Of a stretch of 64,000 nt of DNA, positions 10,560 to 23,054 are shown in pieces. The notes below the pieces were generated by a model. It did no database searches, was not told the DNA's origin, and saw nothing but the letters and a program-made list of their open reading frames with translations. The DNA comes from Fraxinus americana (taxonomy: Eukaryota; Streptophyta; Magnoliopsida; Lamiales; Oleaceae), in contig CM068712.1 in the NCBI GenBank assembly GCA_035079005.1, positions 35,171,639-35,235,638 of the forward strand, in the 5' to 3' direction. The translations under genes and the position numbers were made by a program. Within the stretch, counting starts at the first letter, position 1. Each line of letters opens with the position of its first letter.

Positions 10560-10902
10560 TTTGGTGAAATAGCAAAACATGCACTTGGTTGTTCAACAGT
10601 TGAATTGATGGGACATACTGGAGAGGTATCTCTTAAATTTTTCTTCAAACTTGATTTTTATTATAATAAGTTATTTAAAAAATAATTGTATTTTTTATTA
10701 ATTGTGTAAACCTATTCAATATTTATTTTGTAAAAAAATCGACCATATGTTAAAAGCGTTGCAGAGAAATTATAAATTTTTTTTTTGGAAGATTCAAGTT
10801 TATGTAGATCCGGAGAAACTAAATGAGAAAAAATATAGACAGTTTAATGTCCTCTATATTGAAGCAGTGCAAGATGATGAAAACACTGAATCGTCATCTT
10901 AG
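10560..10902 (+). pseudogene. RPA1-like (replication protein A large subunit) fragment in Helitron B
   Basis: Two coding pieces can be read. The first (10560-10625) gives FGEIAKHALGCSTVELMGHT after an AG and before a GT. After an AT-rich intron-like gap the second gives KALQRNYKFFFWKIQVYVDPEKLN, then KKYRQFNVLYIEAVQDDE, ending with TAG at 10900-10902. The FGEIA..LGCS..ELM and VYVDPxKLNxxKYRQFxV patterns resemble the C-terminal OB-fold of RPA1 proteins, which plant Helitrons often carry or capture. There is no start, no N-terminal DNA-binding domains and no full zinc site, so it is a fragment. The family call is from memory of the pattern. It could derive from a Helitron's own RPA gene or from a captured host gene. 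Confidence 0.5.
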
Positions 10903-11123
10903 AATCAAAATTATCTCAAACGGCTTTCATAAAACTATGAGCGATGTTTATTTATAGGACAATGCTATAGATTCTATTAATACTCTTTTTTTAATATATC
11001 ACAATGTGTAATTATTTATCAATTATATAAACATTACATCATCAGTTATTTAATTAACCAAAAAATTACATCTTTATTAATAAAAATGTAATTCTTAACC
11101 AAAAAAAATTATATATAAACTAA

Positions 11124-11155
11124 GCAAACGTGCATTACACGTTGCTTAAACCTAG
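11124..11155 (+). other. Helitron B 3' hairpin and CTAG terminus
   Basis: GC-AACGTG ... CACGTT-GC pairs with one bulged A. Eight bases later comes CTAG, then T. This is the Helitron termination signal. Confidence 0.72.
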
Positions 11156-13560
11156 TATATATATATATATCTAAATCAAGAAAGCACGAGGAAATATCTT
11201 GATAGATAATTAATGCATCGTGAAGTTGAAAGGGCCCGAATAAATCTGCTATCTCTTTGCTTTATTATTTTTAGTTTTCAAAATACTATTTACTAGTTTT
11301 TCTTTACATGATCGAACTCGAGTCTCTATTTTAATTTGTTGGCAAATAATTATATCACCTGAATAAATTTGGGCAGAATAACGTCGTGGAAAATGAACGA
11401 TATAAAATGTTAATGGTCGAGACAAGAGTTCGACTATTTCTCCTTAAAACGATAATGTCCCGCACTGATGCTAACGGTATTTCAACACTCGTCTCCGAAG
11501 ATATAACGACTTCGACTTGTAATTGTAGCACTCCAAATTACAAAACCCGACGAAAACTTACTTTTGTAGCACTCCAAATTACAAAACCCGACGAAAACTT
11601 ACTTACGCTTTGATCTCTCTAAAAATTTGAGGACTAAAATGCATGAAAATAACTTGCGAGGCTGAATTGCAAAATATGAATAATGTAAGGACGAATGAAT
11701 AATTTTGGAAGAATAATTTTGGACGAAGGAATAATCCACGTATCACGCACAGAAAAATTGGAAAAAATAATATAAATAAATATATTTTAATTTCAAAATA
11801 ATAATATAATTCAAATATTATTTTACCAAAAAATATATATTAACTTGGCCCAAATCCAAGTCAAGCCCAAGACCGTGACCCATGACGTGTCGGCCGATTG
11901 GACGACAATGACGATGGCGACGCGCGCGGACTTTAGTTCCACATACTAGCATGTAAGTTCTCTTCCATTCAAAGACTATTGATACCCTAGGGTCCAAACC
12001 CAAGTCTCAAACTTGAGCAATATAAAGTGGTTTATACTTTTTTAAATTTCTTATGTGGGATTGACATTTTTTCAATTTCCCACAAATTTTATTCCAATTT
12101 ATTTCAATTTCAAGTGGTCATTTTTTGGCATTGATTTCTCACTCACCATAAATTAGATTTGAAAATATAAATACATTGTATTAATCTACTCACGAAGTAG
12201 AACACGCTCGACTAAAGAAATTTTTTGTCCAACTATCGAGATCCACTAAAATAATTGATCAAAAATTGGTCAAACCAACTAATAAAAACCAATTTTCCGA
12301 ACAGTATATTCGTTCAATTCGGTAAGTGCGTTGTATCCTAACTTTCAATTATTTCTTGACTATTCTTCTTTGACACAATGTTTCTTTAGAGGGTCTTTCC
12401 GTGCAATTGTGCAAACGTGAAAATTATTACTTCCAATAAAAGAAACTGCATTGTTGAAAATACTTTTACTAATTTTGTATAAAATAAATGAACCCGTCGG
12501 TGCAAAAGTACAAATAACCTTTGAGTCGGGATAAAGAAATAAAACTGAAAAATAGAATAATTATCTCATGGGCCAGAGCTGCAGTTAGTGGACCCCATTA
12601 CCCATAAATTTATTTATTTCTAGCTACTTGTCACAGTTTAATAGCATGATGTGCACTTACAACCTGACAGAAAATCATGAGGCCATCTATGAGCTTGGAT
12701 TCTTTAAAAGAATAATAATAAAAAAAAAAATCACAGCCAAAAATTTGTCCCTCCTGGTATACAAGTCAACCCATAATATTCACAATAACTCTGAAACAAT
12801 GATGCCAGTGGTAAATAATTTTTGGCCATTCACATAACATTCACATGAAGTAGGATCTCTTATAGATAAAAATTATGTACCCATAGCATCACTCAACTTG
12901 AAAATCTTGACCAAGATTTTAAATTCATGAAATACGAAATTTATTTATTTAAATTTACTTGAATGAGCGTCACCTTCCCTTCCCTTGTGACGTTTTGTCA
13001 ACTGGGAAAGGTGTTATAACAGTAAAGGGTTTTTGAAATTTAGTGGACTAATGGTAGAAAAATGGGGCCAAAGCACAAAATGTCCCACATCAGAGCACAT
13101 CAAATTTGACAAATTTTCCTGGGTCATGCTACCCCGTCTACAAGTAGCACTCCAATTTCCTTTGATATCGTGTGAATTGCAAACATCTAAACATTGATTT
13201 TAGCTATACTTTTTTCAATCAATGACTAAGATTTCTACGTATAGGCGAACTGTCATTTGACAATATACAAGATGCATAATTGAAATATCCGTACTAGAGA
13301 TTCAAACACCCATTTGAATAATCTTCGATCTTTAATAAAAGTTATATTAATAAAAAATTCATACATCATCAATCTCTCAAATAGTGATAATAAAATAAAA
13401 GCTTTGCTTAATTTGGCCTATGTTGCGTAGAATTCAAGTACCACTTGCCTACTTTTCTTTCTTTAACCAGAATGTTCTTCTGGTAGTCAAGAAAAAATTG
13501 AGTGCAAAATTGATTTCAAGTTTTTGTTTTTCTCTTTATTCTTATGTGGAATGATTTGTC
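11156..13560. other. Spacer upstream of DA1, with an LTR-like remnant at about 11820-12440
   Basis: No gene recognised. The stretch 11820-12070 has the look of one copia LTR family read on the minus strand: a word like TGTCAATCCCACAT, a GC-rich cgcgcgcg patch near 11920 and a TATA-like word. The same features occur in the insertion at 22186-23938. Ends are not defined. A 41-bp tandem duplication lies at 11523-11604. Confidence 0.35.
11523..11604. repeat. 41-bp tandem duplication
   Basis: The unit starting ttgtagcactccaaattac is repeated exactly at 11523-11563 and 11564-11604. Exact identity suggests a recent slip or repair event. Confidence 0.9.
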
Positions 13561-13602
13561 AGATGTAGTATATGTTGGAGAATGGGATATCTTTTGTGTC
13601 TT

Positions 13603-13652
13603 CTCTTCTAATGACTACGCTTTCAACCTCTTCTAATGACTACGCTTTCGAC
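13603..13652 (+). repeat. 25-bp tandem duplication in the presumed DA1 leader
   Basis: ctcttctaatgactacgctt starts a 25-bp unit at 13603-13627 that recurs at 13628-13652 with one change. It lies upstream of the DA1 start, where a spliced 5' UTR is likely: there is a donor-like GT at 13855 or 13730 and an acceptor AG at 14319-14320. Confidence 0.7.
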
Positions 13653-14360
13653 TGGGAAATTGGATTCTTTATCTGATCTGGGGTTCATCAGATTCCTTGA
13701 AATTCTGCAGATTCTTCGACTTTTTGTGGTGAGCCTCTGACACATGATTTACTTTTTCTTTTCTGGATTTTGTGTTGTCGACAAGTTATTTTGTCCAAAA
13801 ATCTGAATAAGCCTACCAGTCTAGATGAGTCGATCTATTCTTCCTGATGATCAGGTGGGTAATTTTTGTTTTGAGATTGGTGAATGGTTGGAATTTTGAA
13901 TAGTCAGGAGGTTGAGATTTCGTTGTTTTGAGTAGAAAATTTTTAGAATCTGTGTGTGATCGGAATTTGTTTCACAGAGAATTTATAGTCTTCTTTGAAA
14001 ATTGTGGAAAATTTTGGCTCCAGTAGATGTTAATTGTCTGAAGTTCTGTGTCATATCTGCGCGTTTTCATTTTATATTCATTACTTTGGATTCCTGGATA
14101 GATGTTCAATTCAAAATCTGAAGATTTTTTCCTATCTGGCGGACTGAAATTCGTTAGAACGATGATCATCCTGGCATGATATTGCTTGAATCTGAGATAT
14201 TGATTGAAATTTGTCCATTGATTTTCCCCTTTTAGAAGAAAAAAAAAGAGCGTAAGATTGCTTTGCGGAGTCCATTTTCTAATGGCGGTTCTTATTCGAA
14301 TGAATACAATCAGTCTGCAGGATATAATTGCCAACCCACAAGAGGATAGCAATTTACATT

Positions 14361-17300
14361 ATGGGTTGGCTAACCAAAATTTTCAAAGGTTCCAGTCACA
14401 AACTCTCCGAAGGGCAATATCATGGGAAATATGATGATGATACGATTTGGGAAGAACCTCCTGCTTCAACGGTAATGCTTTACATCGTTAGATATTGATC
14501 TTCACTGGTTTTATTTCTTTTCGATATGCATAGCTATTTTCAGCATCTGATGTGGTGAAAATGTTCCGAGGTTGTGGCACATTCAAGTTTTCTCTCTGTT
14601 ATTCTTGTGCTAACTTCGTATTTTTGGGCCTGAAATGTAGGATACATGGTCGGATTTTGACAGAGAAGAAATTGATCTTGCAATTGCACGGTCTCTGGCT
14701 GAAGAAGATGCCTCTCTGGCTGAAGAAGATGCCTGTCTTGCTGAAGAAGACTCATCTCTTGCTGAAGAAGACGAGAAAAGAAATAAAGAAGAAGATGAGA
14801 AAGGAAAGAAAGTGATTGGTAAGTTCAGCAGGACGAGTCACTTAACATCACCCATGTGTGGAGTTCTTGTAAATTCTTTGATCATTTGTTATCAAGTTCT
14901 GGGAAGTACATATAAGACTCTTACACAGCCGGCTTCACGAAATGGCGGAATTTTTCTTCGGAGGAACAGTAACTTATTACATAACTTTATTTTTTATCAG
15001 TCTCTCTCAAATAGGCTTTAAAGCAATATATGCATCTATTTTGACAATTGATTTGGCTTCCCACACAGAGGTCTGTGGAAATATAAATGGAGCAAGTAAA
15101 GAATTTTTGAGAAGTACAATATGCCTCTATCTTATTCATTACCATGTAGCTTATGTGTACTGTCACTCTGCTTAAATTTGGGTTGTTTTGGGATAAAGAA
15201 GTCCCAAGAACTTACAATGATGATTCCTAACTAAAGCATGTTGATTTCAGATACTGAGTCTCAGTCTCACTTGGAAGAAGATGAAATGCTTGCAAAGGCT
15301 CTTCAGGAAAGTCTGAACGTGGAGTCTCCACCTCGATATGATTATGGAGGTCGAGGTGATTATGGAGGTTACTTTCCTCCTTATCCATACTACTATTCGT
15401 CAGGGTACAGGTAATTAGTCTCCTTTTGATTTTTCAAATTTGCTGCAATCAATGGATGAATATTTGAAACTTTCAGATAGTCTCATGTTAATTGTCTTGA
15501 ATTTTCATTTGGTTTGAAGTACCTGACTTTGTTTCAAGAGTAAGGCATGTAAAGCACTAGATTTAAGGGATAATGATAATCTGACCATCCGAAGTCAATG
15601 GATTAAACTGTTAATATATCTGCATTCCAAACAAAATTTTCTTTTTATTGGGTCTCCTGCTTTCAATCTATTTTTTCTTACATCGTTGGAACTAATGTAG
15701 TTCTTATTGTAGGATCTGCGCTGGATGCAATGGCGATATTGGTCATGGAAGATATTTGAGTTGCATGGGGGCTGTTTGGCATCCAGAATGTTTTCGTTGC
15801 CATGCTTGCAATAAGCCAATTTCCGATTACGAGGTATAGAATAAGCCCTAAAGCACTTGAAGCTTTCTGATTTTTGTTCTAAATAATTTTATTAATTTTT
15901 AGTTGCTTGATTTCACTTAGTTTTTTTTCATAATCATTAGCAAACAGGTTTAAGAAATGTTTTTTTTTATATTCATTCCAGTTCTCATTGTCTGACAATC
16001 GCCCTTACCACAAATCCTGTTATAAGGAGCAGCATCATCCCAAATGCGATGTCTGCAATAATTTTGTGAGTATCTGTTCTCTATAAAGCAATAATGTAGT
16101 ATATGATTATATTTCTCTGATTTGCTCATCCAATTCTCTAAATTAATAGCTCATGCCACTTGAGAATGATGGCTGTGAAGAATGAATGAGAAATTGTGCC
16201 AACATTCCCCAACTGCTTTGCCCTTTTCCTTTTAAACTTCTAGAAGGGATCTAGACTAACAGTGGAACTACCCAGTTTTAGATTCCCATTAGCTATTATT
16301 TAAAGGGTGTATGTACAAGGAAGTGCTAACAACCATGTTCAAACTTGCATGAAAACAGTCTTGAGTAGCCACTGTAGTAGTGATTGAGCCACGAAAATTC
16401 TTGAAATTGAGACTTTTCAACTCTGAAATAAAATTATTTCCTGATAGGATATATTGAACTAGAAAGATCTCCTTTTGTAAATCCTAATATAGCATATGCC
16501 AATGCCGGATTGGGTTAATAGATTTCCTTTAGCTGAACTCAATGGATAAATAGAAAAAAAAATATATATCATATCAGCAAAAGAAAGACAGAGCAACGAA
16601 TGAATGACAAAATCCAGAAATTTTGTAGTATTGGCCAGATTAGTACAAGGCAGAAAGATTTTAAATGAACAAAGTAAGCATTAGCATGATAATTACCCTG
16701 TTTTCTTGCCCATCAAAGTACATGATTATCAAAAGTGCTTAGTACCGACTGACTGGAACTATGTAATCTGAAAACTCGATAAACTAAATAATATATTAAT
16801 TTGATGATTTGCAACCCAAACTTTATGCTGAGTCCCATGATTATGACCATCCATCTTCGTTGCTTAGGCAGCATGACACTTCGCCCAGTGCACATGATCA
16901 TGGTCTATTGATCTCAGAATAGAGTGGGGAAATCAACTATACATTTGTATCGCATTTGATCTGTAGTTACTGCTTTCAAATTTCATTGTTTCGTCTATAT
17001 ATTTCCAAAGTAAACATGGGTATTACTATACAAAATACTGTATTCCATCTTAATTAACTGGCTGCTTTACTCAAAAAGCAACATTTTATGAGTTTTTGGT
17101 GACATTTTAGAAGCTCTAATTTCATCTTCAACTTTTGATCATTAAGGCTACATTGTTACACTGTGCATATAATGAAGATAAACTGTTTTGTTCCTATTTG
17201 AATACCAAACTAACCACGTGGTAGCTTTGGTCTTTCTGCATCATTTTCCAACCGACTTAGATCCCAACAAATGCAGCTGGTCTTATTGAGTATAGGGCAC

Positions 17301-18752
17301 ATCCTTTCTGGCATCAAAAGTACTGCCCATCACATGAGCATGATGGAACACCTCGCTGTTGCAGCTGTGAGAGAATGGAGGTATGTTGGGAAAAATGATG
17401 TTTTAAAATAGAAAGAAAGCCTGAGTACAAGGAAATTCATTATCAAGATTAGCCTTTAGGTTTATATTTTTTAAGTTCTTTGATTAATGTCAAATTTTCT
17501 GATCCGTGCAGCCGGTGGATGCTAGATATCTCATTCTTGACGATGGGCGGAAGCTATGTCTGGAGTGTTTGGACTCTTCAATAATGGATACCCATGAATG
17601 CCAACCTCTTTACCTTGAAATTCAAGAATTTTATGAAGGTTTAAATATGAAGGTGGAGCAGCAAGTTCCAATGCTCTTGGTTGAGAGACAGGCCCTAAAT
17701 GAAGCCATGGAAGGAGAAAAAAATGTAAGGTTTATGCTTTATAACCATTGTACCTCTACCCCAATTTCCAAATTTTTTGTAATATTCGTCTTGTGTCCAG
17801 GGTCATCATCACATGCCCGAGACCAGAGGACTTTGCCTGTCTGAAGAGCAGACCGTTAGCACTGTATGAATATCTTTCAGCAGCTTCTTATTTTTATATG
17901 TGTAACATGAAATTGTGAAGTCATTTTTTTTCCTCTCTTTAAGATTGAAGTTGGTGCTTATTTTTCCCAAAAATCCAGATTTTGAAGCGGCCGAAAATTG
18001 GTGGACATCGGATAGTAGATATGTTTACTGAACCTTATAGGCTAGTTCGTCGTTGTGAAGTGACAGCAATTCTTATTTTGTATGGTCTTCCTCGGTGAGC
18101 ATTGTTTCCTTTGTTGCCTCTAAATAGTCGATGCTTTCACTTCAGGGACAAAATAAGTAACCTCTTTTCTTTTCAGGTTATTGACCGGTTCCATCCTGGC
18201 TCATGAGATGATGCACGCATGGCTGCGACTTAAAGGTGATTTTATCTTATGTAGCATCCGTTGTAACTCCCTCAAGTGACTCTATATTGAATAATAATTT
18301 AGCTGGTTTTCTTTCTTAACATGGTCTAGTGCTATCCAATTCTTATTATCAAACACCCCATAAGCGCAATATCTTTTGCTCATACTATCGGTGCTTTTGC
18401 AGGTTACCCAAATCTAAGTCCAGAAGTGGAAGAAGGTATCTGCCAGGTGTTAGCTCATATGTGGCTAGATTCTGAAATTATTGCTGGTTCTGGTAGTAAT
18501 TCAGCTTCTACTTCATCGTCATCTTCCTCCACCTCGTCCTCAGCTTCATCATCATCATCATCTGGTTCTTCAAAGAAGGGCAAACGATCTCAATTTGAGA
18601 AAGAACTCGGTGATTTTTTCAAACATCAGATTGAGTCTGACACTTCAACAGCTTATGGAGATGGTTTCAGAGAAGGCGATAAGGCTGTGCTCAAGTACGG
18701 CTTAAAGAGAACGCTTGATCACATTCGGCTTACTGGAAGCTTTCCATGTTGA
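14361..18752 (+). CDS. DA1: DA1-type ubiquitin-activated LIM peptidase
   Basis: DA1-family proteins limit organ and seed size. Ubiquitination by RING ligases activates them, and they then cleave growth regulators. Eleven coding exons join in frame to 524 residues, close to the family length: 14361-14471, 14641-14818, 15251-15410, 15713-15833, 15982-16065, 17261-17380, 17512-17724, 17801-17863, 17979-18094, 18177-18235 and 18403-18752. All introns are GT-AG. The start MGWLTKIFKGSSH is typical of the family. Two ubiquitin-interacting motifs are seen at residues 46-60 (EEIDLAIARSLAEED) and 105-119. A LIM domain begins at C152 (CAGCNGDIGHG..) and is followed by a LIM-like zinc segment. The zinc peptidase site HEMMH is at 398-402. 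Between UIM1 and UIM2, LAEED recurs four times from 21-bp DNA repeats. A serine run (about residues 430-455) lies near the C-terminus. Intron 5 is long (1195 bp). It could be DA1 or a DAR paralogue. Confidence 0.93.
14695..14775 (+). repeat. In-frame 21-bp repeats coding LAEED units in DA1
   Basis: Four tandem copies of about 21 bp (ctggctgaagaagatgcctc and variants) code for LAEEDAS, LAEEDAC, LAEEDSS and LAEEDEK right after UIM1. Copy number probably varies between alleles, changing the acidic spacer between the two ubiquitin-binding motifs. Confidence 0.75.
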
Positions 18753-20260
18753 CTTCATTGGTGATTTACTCTTGATTTTCCACTGAGACTTCATAAAATT
18801 GACCTTTTCATACTAGTTTGTACACGATTAAATGAGTAAAAAAAAAAAAGAGAGTCAGAGACAAAAAGCTAGGGGTTAAAAAAGGAATAAGTGCTTCTGC
18901 TGTTCTCTTGTAAGTTTTGACATTAGCCAGTTCATGTTTTGTGTCAAATATTCATACACGAAAGGATACAAAATGTTCATATTTGACATAGGCAAACAAA
19001 TATTCTCCTTTTAGTGTCATACTATTCTAAAAAAAGGAAAAGGATTTCAATGTTTTGAGACTTTGTTTGGAGCAAGTACTAAGCCTTCTGTGTATTTGTT
19101 ACTCTGTTTTGATTTTAAGCTGAAAGAACACACAATGGAAAAGATAGAAATAAAAAATTTTGAAATTCCTACCTTCTTTTGTTGCATAAAAAAAAATCAG
19201 CAAGAAAACTGAACCTCCATAAGCCATTTGCCTTCTCTTGGATTTGGATCCATTCGCCTTTTCTTTCTAAGAGCTTGGTTTGGAAGGATTAAAATTGGAT
19301 TAAATTGAAAAACTAGTCGTTATTGTTGACTTTTATTAGACGGGTGAGACTCAATAACAGCTATATTTTCAATTTTAATTGAATTAAAATGCCTCACAAA
19401 CAAGCTCTAAATACCTAGAAATCAATATTTTATCTCCTTTTTTTCCTCACTATTTTCAAATTTCAAATTTAGTTCTTGATTTAACCTGATAAGACACGTA
19501 GGCAGGGGATTGTGATAATTTTTCAGCTACGACCTTATGGCATTGTTGGTATAGTCGTCTCACAGCACTTGACTCGATCAAAAGAAGTTTATATTGTTCA
19601 CAAATATGTCTGTGTGAATCTTTTGCTGATGTAATCCTTCTCTCTCAGGTCCATTAAGAAACCTGAATTTTTTATATTGGACCTCAGCTTTGAAGGTTGG
19701 GTATGAACTCGAAGGGGATGCTCTATCAGGCATCTTCTGTTGTCTTGTTCCATTTGATCCTCACGTGAAAGGACAAAACGGATAGTGCTATTGTTAAATG
19801 TTACTCCAGCTAGCAAAATTTAAGGTTAATGACAAAAAATGATGCAGACATTAAGAAAAAAAATACAGGGTGTATTTGATAAATATTATTGAGAAAAAAA
19901 TGTATTTTAAATAATGATATGATATAAAATATGTGGTTAAAAAGTAGGGAAAAGTTTATTAAGAATTGGGGTTCCACCTTAAAAGGTCAACCTTGTTAAG
20001 AGGAGTAGCTCAAGATCTTTATTAATTGGTGTGTGTTAACATCATTTATTGATGTGAGATATATATCCCTTAACAAAGTTATTGATGTAATGAAAAATAT
20101 TATTTTATTGAAAAATATGTGGTTGAAAATGAGTTTTGAAAGAATGTGTGTCAAACATGAGCACAATATTTTTAGTGTAGTCATCGATTATTTGTTTTCC
20201 TAATCTTTCTTCTAATTTCTTACATATAATTTAAAAGCAAGAACGAGTTGTTGCCGTCTA
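18753..20260. other. Spacer after DA1; MITE at 19271 and dispersed repeat at about 19870-20160
   Basis: It holds the DA1 3' UTR, whose end is not determinable by eye, the MITE at 19271-19407 and an AT-rich block at about 19870-20160. That block shares atatgtggttaaaaag and gaaaaatattattttattga with 41790-41880. No gene seen. Confidence 0.45.
19271..19407. mobile_element. Tourist-like (PIF/Harbinger) MITE, 137 bp
   Basis: The inverted ends GAGCTTGGTTTGG / CACAAACAAGCTC carry matching inner arms (ttaaattgaaaa / ttttcaatttta). It is flanked by taa on both sides (19268-19270, 19408-19410), the 3-bp target duplication usual for PIF/Harbinger. Confidence 0.62.
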
Positions 20261-21565
20261 TGTTGGGAATTTACTTAACAGCGGAAAATAAATTATTTTT
20301 TCAATTCCAACCACGGATCTGCTTTGTGTTTAGATAGAAACTGTGATAGAAATTATACATTTTTTAGATTTTGTAAACTCCTTTGTTGATTCTCGAATAC
20401 GAACTGTAATCCACAGTTGTCCAATTGTCCAGCCTCCAATGGAAATCCACGCAGGAAATAAGAATGTGAGAATTAAGATTTGTCTTTTCTCGTACTAACA
20501 AGAATATGAATTGTGCTCTATTCTGTTCTGAAACACTAATGACTTATTAGTATAAGTTCAAGTGGGTTTGATAGTCTCTTAAACTTAACCCGATCCAATA
20601 TTTAATTAATCCAATTAATTAAATTCGATTCATAAATTAATTAATCCAATTAATTAATTCGGGCCTATTAACAAGCAACCAAATTAATTAATTGTACAAC
20701 ACTTGTTAATTAATTAATTGGAATCTCATTCTTCTGTTTTTCCTTTTGTGTGTGACCATCAGGTTCCCGATAACGATGTCTAACGATGTGAATTATTATT
20801 TTAATTTAATCAAAATCGATAAATCAAAATACCCATTTTTAATTTATCATCAATTCATATTTGTTGTCCCAAATTGACACATAGTAATGTGTTAGAGCAA
20901 TACATGTGACTGGAAATGTCACGGGGTATGAAAAAATCAAATTTATTCGTTTACTGTGAAACTATAATCCTTTCGTCAATATGATCCGATCAATTACAAG
21001 ATATGGATATATGTCAATCTCAATTATCAATCATATATTCATCCCACTATTAAGTCAATGTAAGTCGAAAACTCTTTTTTCGACTCATGAGTTCACATTG
21101 GCCTAGGATTTCATAATTAACTTAACTGAATGAAATGAAGATCATAATCTCTTACTATCTAAGAGTGACGAATCTTCTATTGATCATTCACAACTTTCAT
21201 GAGATTCTTGACATACTCGAACGATGCCGTAATAGTGACCTTTGGCAGAGTAACATTCAACAATACCAAAGTATGATCGTCCTCATATAAGGCACTATAA
21301 TGACCTTAAAAATATTTATGTTCAAAGTTGATTAGACCTAGGGTACAACATTTACAATCTAAACCTGGTTTTTTGAAATATACTAATCTTAGTTGTTTCC
21401 AAAGACTGTATCAGAAAAAGAATCACCATTAAAAGATTAGTCGAACTGTGACAGTTTTCTCAAGTCGATTGCCTCTGCACTATTTTATCAAGATTTTTGT
21501 TAAATCATCAATAATCTTCGGACAGTTGATTGGCTTTTGTATCGACCGTTAGTAAGATCCCGACA
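20261..21565. other. LTR-like block, ends uncertain
   Basis: The block begins TGTTGGGAATTTAC and could end at TCCCGACA (21558-21565), giving nearly inverted ends. The flanks do not match, so no target duplication supports it. Inside, ccaattaattaat words recur between 20590 and 20725. No ORF of note. Confidence 0.3.
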
Positions 21566-21836
21566 ATTTTTCCTTTGTCCCCTCAAAATATATAATTATA
21601 CACTTAGTTACGTTACAATCTTAACAAAGAAATGGCAGTTAATTCTTTTCTCTCAGTGTTTTCCTTGTTTCTCATCTTTTCAGTCTCCATTGTCACTGCT
21701 CAATCTCCTAATACAGCAGATACAAATTTTACGTGCTCCAAGGGCTTGCCTCCATCGTGTGATACATATGGTACATACAGAGTGAGATCACCGTATTCAG
21801 ATCTTGGAAATATATCTGAATTGTACGTCTGTACCA

Positions 21837-22117
21837 ACTTCCAAATAATCAGGTTGGATATAGTAAAAAATGCTCAATTAGTTCCTGATCAGCTCTTACT
21901 GATACCGATCACATGTACTTGCAATGGATCGAATTATTTCTCAAATGCCACATACAAGAATAAGAAGGATGACACCTACTTCCAAATAATCAGGTTGATA
22001 TAGTAAAAAATGCTCAATTAGTTCCTGATCAGCTCTTACTGATACCGATCACATGTACTTGCAATGGATCGAATTATTTCTCAAATGTCACGTACAAGAA
22101 TAAGAAGGATGACACCT
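21837..22117 (+). repeat. 141-bp tandem duplication inside LysM pseudogene 1
   Basis: The segment from acttccaaataatcagg to gaaggatgacacct occurs twice in tandem. The copies differ by one missing base (ggttggata versus ggttgata) and about two substitutions. It repeats part of the LysM ectodomain and causes the frameshift. Confidence 0.9.
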
Positions 22118-22737
22118 TATATTCTGTTTCGATCAAGCATTTTCAGAACCTCACCAATGTTATCGGAAATTCGACTACTGGAATCAAAAAATAAAGAAAA
22201 ATAATAGAAAATAAAAGCAGAAGATGAAGCGAGGTATGCCAAAACAAATCTTCTTAAAACAGATTTCGCCCCCCCAACAACGTGCAAACGAGATTATGAA
22301 CGTCTGTCTCCCAAGATACAACGCTTCTTCCAAAATCGATATTGTACAATATCAACCTTGTCAGTCGAACCATAGAATGAACGTACTCAAACAGAATAAC
22401 AACGAAAATATTGAAGGAATTTTTGCAAAATATGGAGAGATAACGAATTTAGAAATCAAGAATATATTAATTGATTTGGTGTACAAAAAACGAATCTAAA
22501 GGTCTCTATTTATAGAGATTGAAGTGTCTCATTGAATGGGTGTGTAACATTTCACGAACTAGTGCACCACTTCGTCTGATACGTTCTAGCCATTGGATCG
22601 CACTGTTTCATGATCTGACGGTCCGATTAAACCATGAAGTGTAGTGTCCATTCATCATGCCTATTCACCAATTTCTCAACAGTCACCAGCCATGCAGATG
22701 CCACGCGTACGTCCAACTGAACCAACTGCCACGCAGG

Positions 22738-22825
22738 ACTAAGTGACACAACATATTACGTGTGTACCATCTAGGATGCCAACTAAGTGACACAACATAT
22801 TACGTGTGTACCATCTAGGATGCCA
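22738..22825. repeat. 44-bp tandem duplication
   Basis: The unit actaagtgacacaacatatt... occurs at 22738-22781 and again, exactly, at 22782-22825. Confidence 0.9.
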
Positions 22826-23054
22826 ACTCTTCGAGCCTCCCGTTGCCATGTCATCGAACCATGAGTCAATTTCTGAAAACTTTATGGTTCCACAACTCCT
22901 TGCGACGATGCTTACGTGCGCGGGCCGTAGCCGGGACCGGGATAGGGCGCGGCGCGAGTGGTGGCTAGTTAGCTAGCCTTTGGCTAGCCAAAGTTAGCTA
23001 AGTTGTAGACCACTTATTAGATTATAACTTATACACACATCCCACTATATAAAC

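Larger units (their letters stand above)
9453..11155 (+). mobile_element. Helitron B, with terminal hairpin and CTAG end
   Basis: The 5' end TCTTCTATTTATTAAAAGTGCC sits after a TATA tract. The 3' end is CTAG at 11152-11155 followed by T, as expected for insertion between A and T. A hairpin (AACGTG / CACGTT with a 5-base loop, 11127-11143) lies 8 bases upstream. There are no inverted ends and no target duplication, as is normal for Helitrons. No Rep-helicase is seen, so it is non-autonomous. It carries an RPA-like gene fragment at 10560-10902. Confidence 0.72.

Noticed and set aside
11523..11604. CRISPR-like or satellite array
   Set aside because: Only two adjacent exact units without spacers; a simple tandem duplication.
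13972..14352. Minus-strand 126-residue ORF upstream of DA1
   Set aside because: Lies in the likely 5' UTR intron of DA1 and shows no family features.
18481..18705. ORF starting MLVLVVIQLLLHRHLPPPRP
   Set aside because: Out-of-frame reading of the serine run in the last DA1 exon.
20261..21565. Complete solo LTR with TGTTGGGA ... TCCCGACA ends
   Set aside because: Flanking bases gtcta and atttt do not match; kept only as an LTR-like block.
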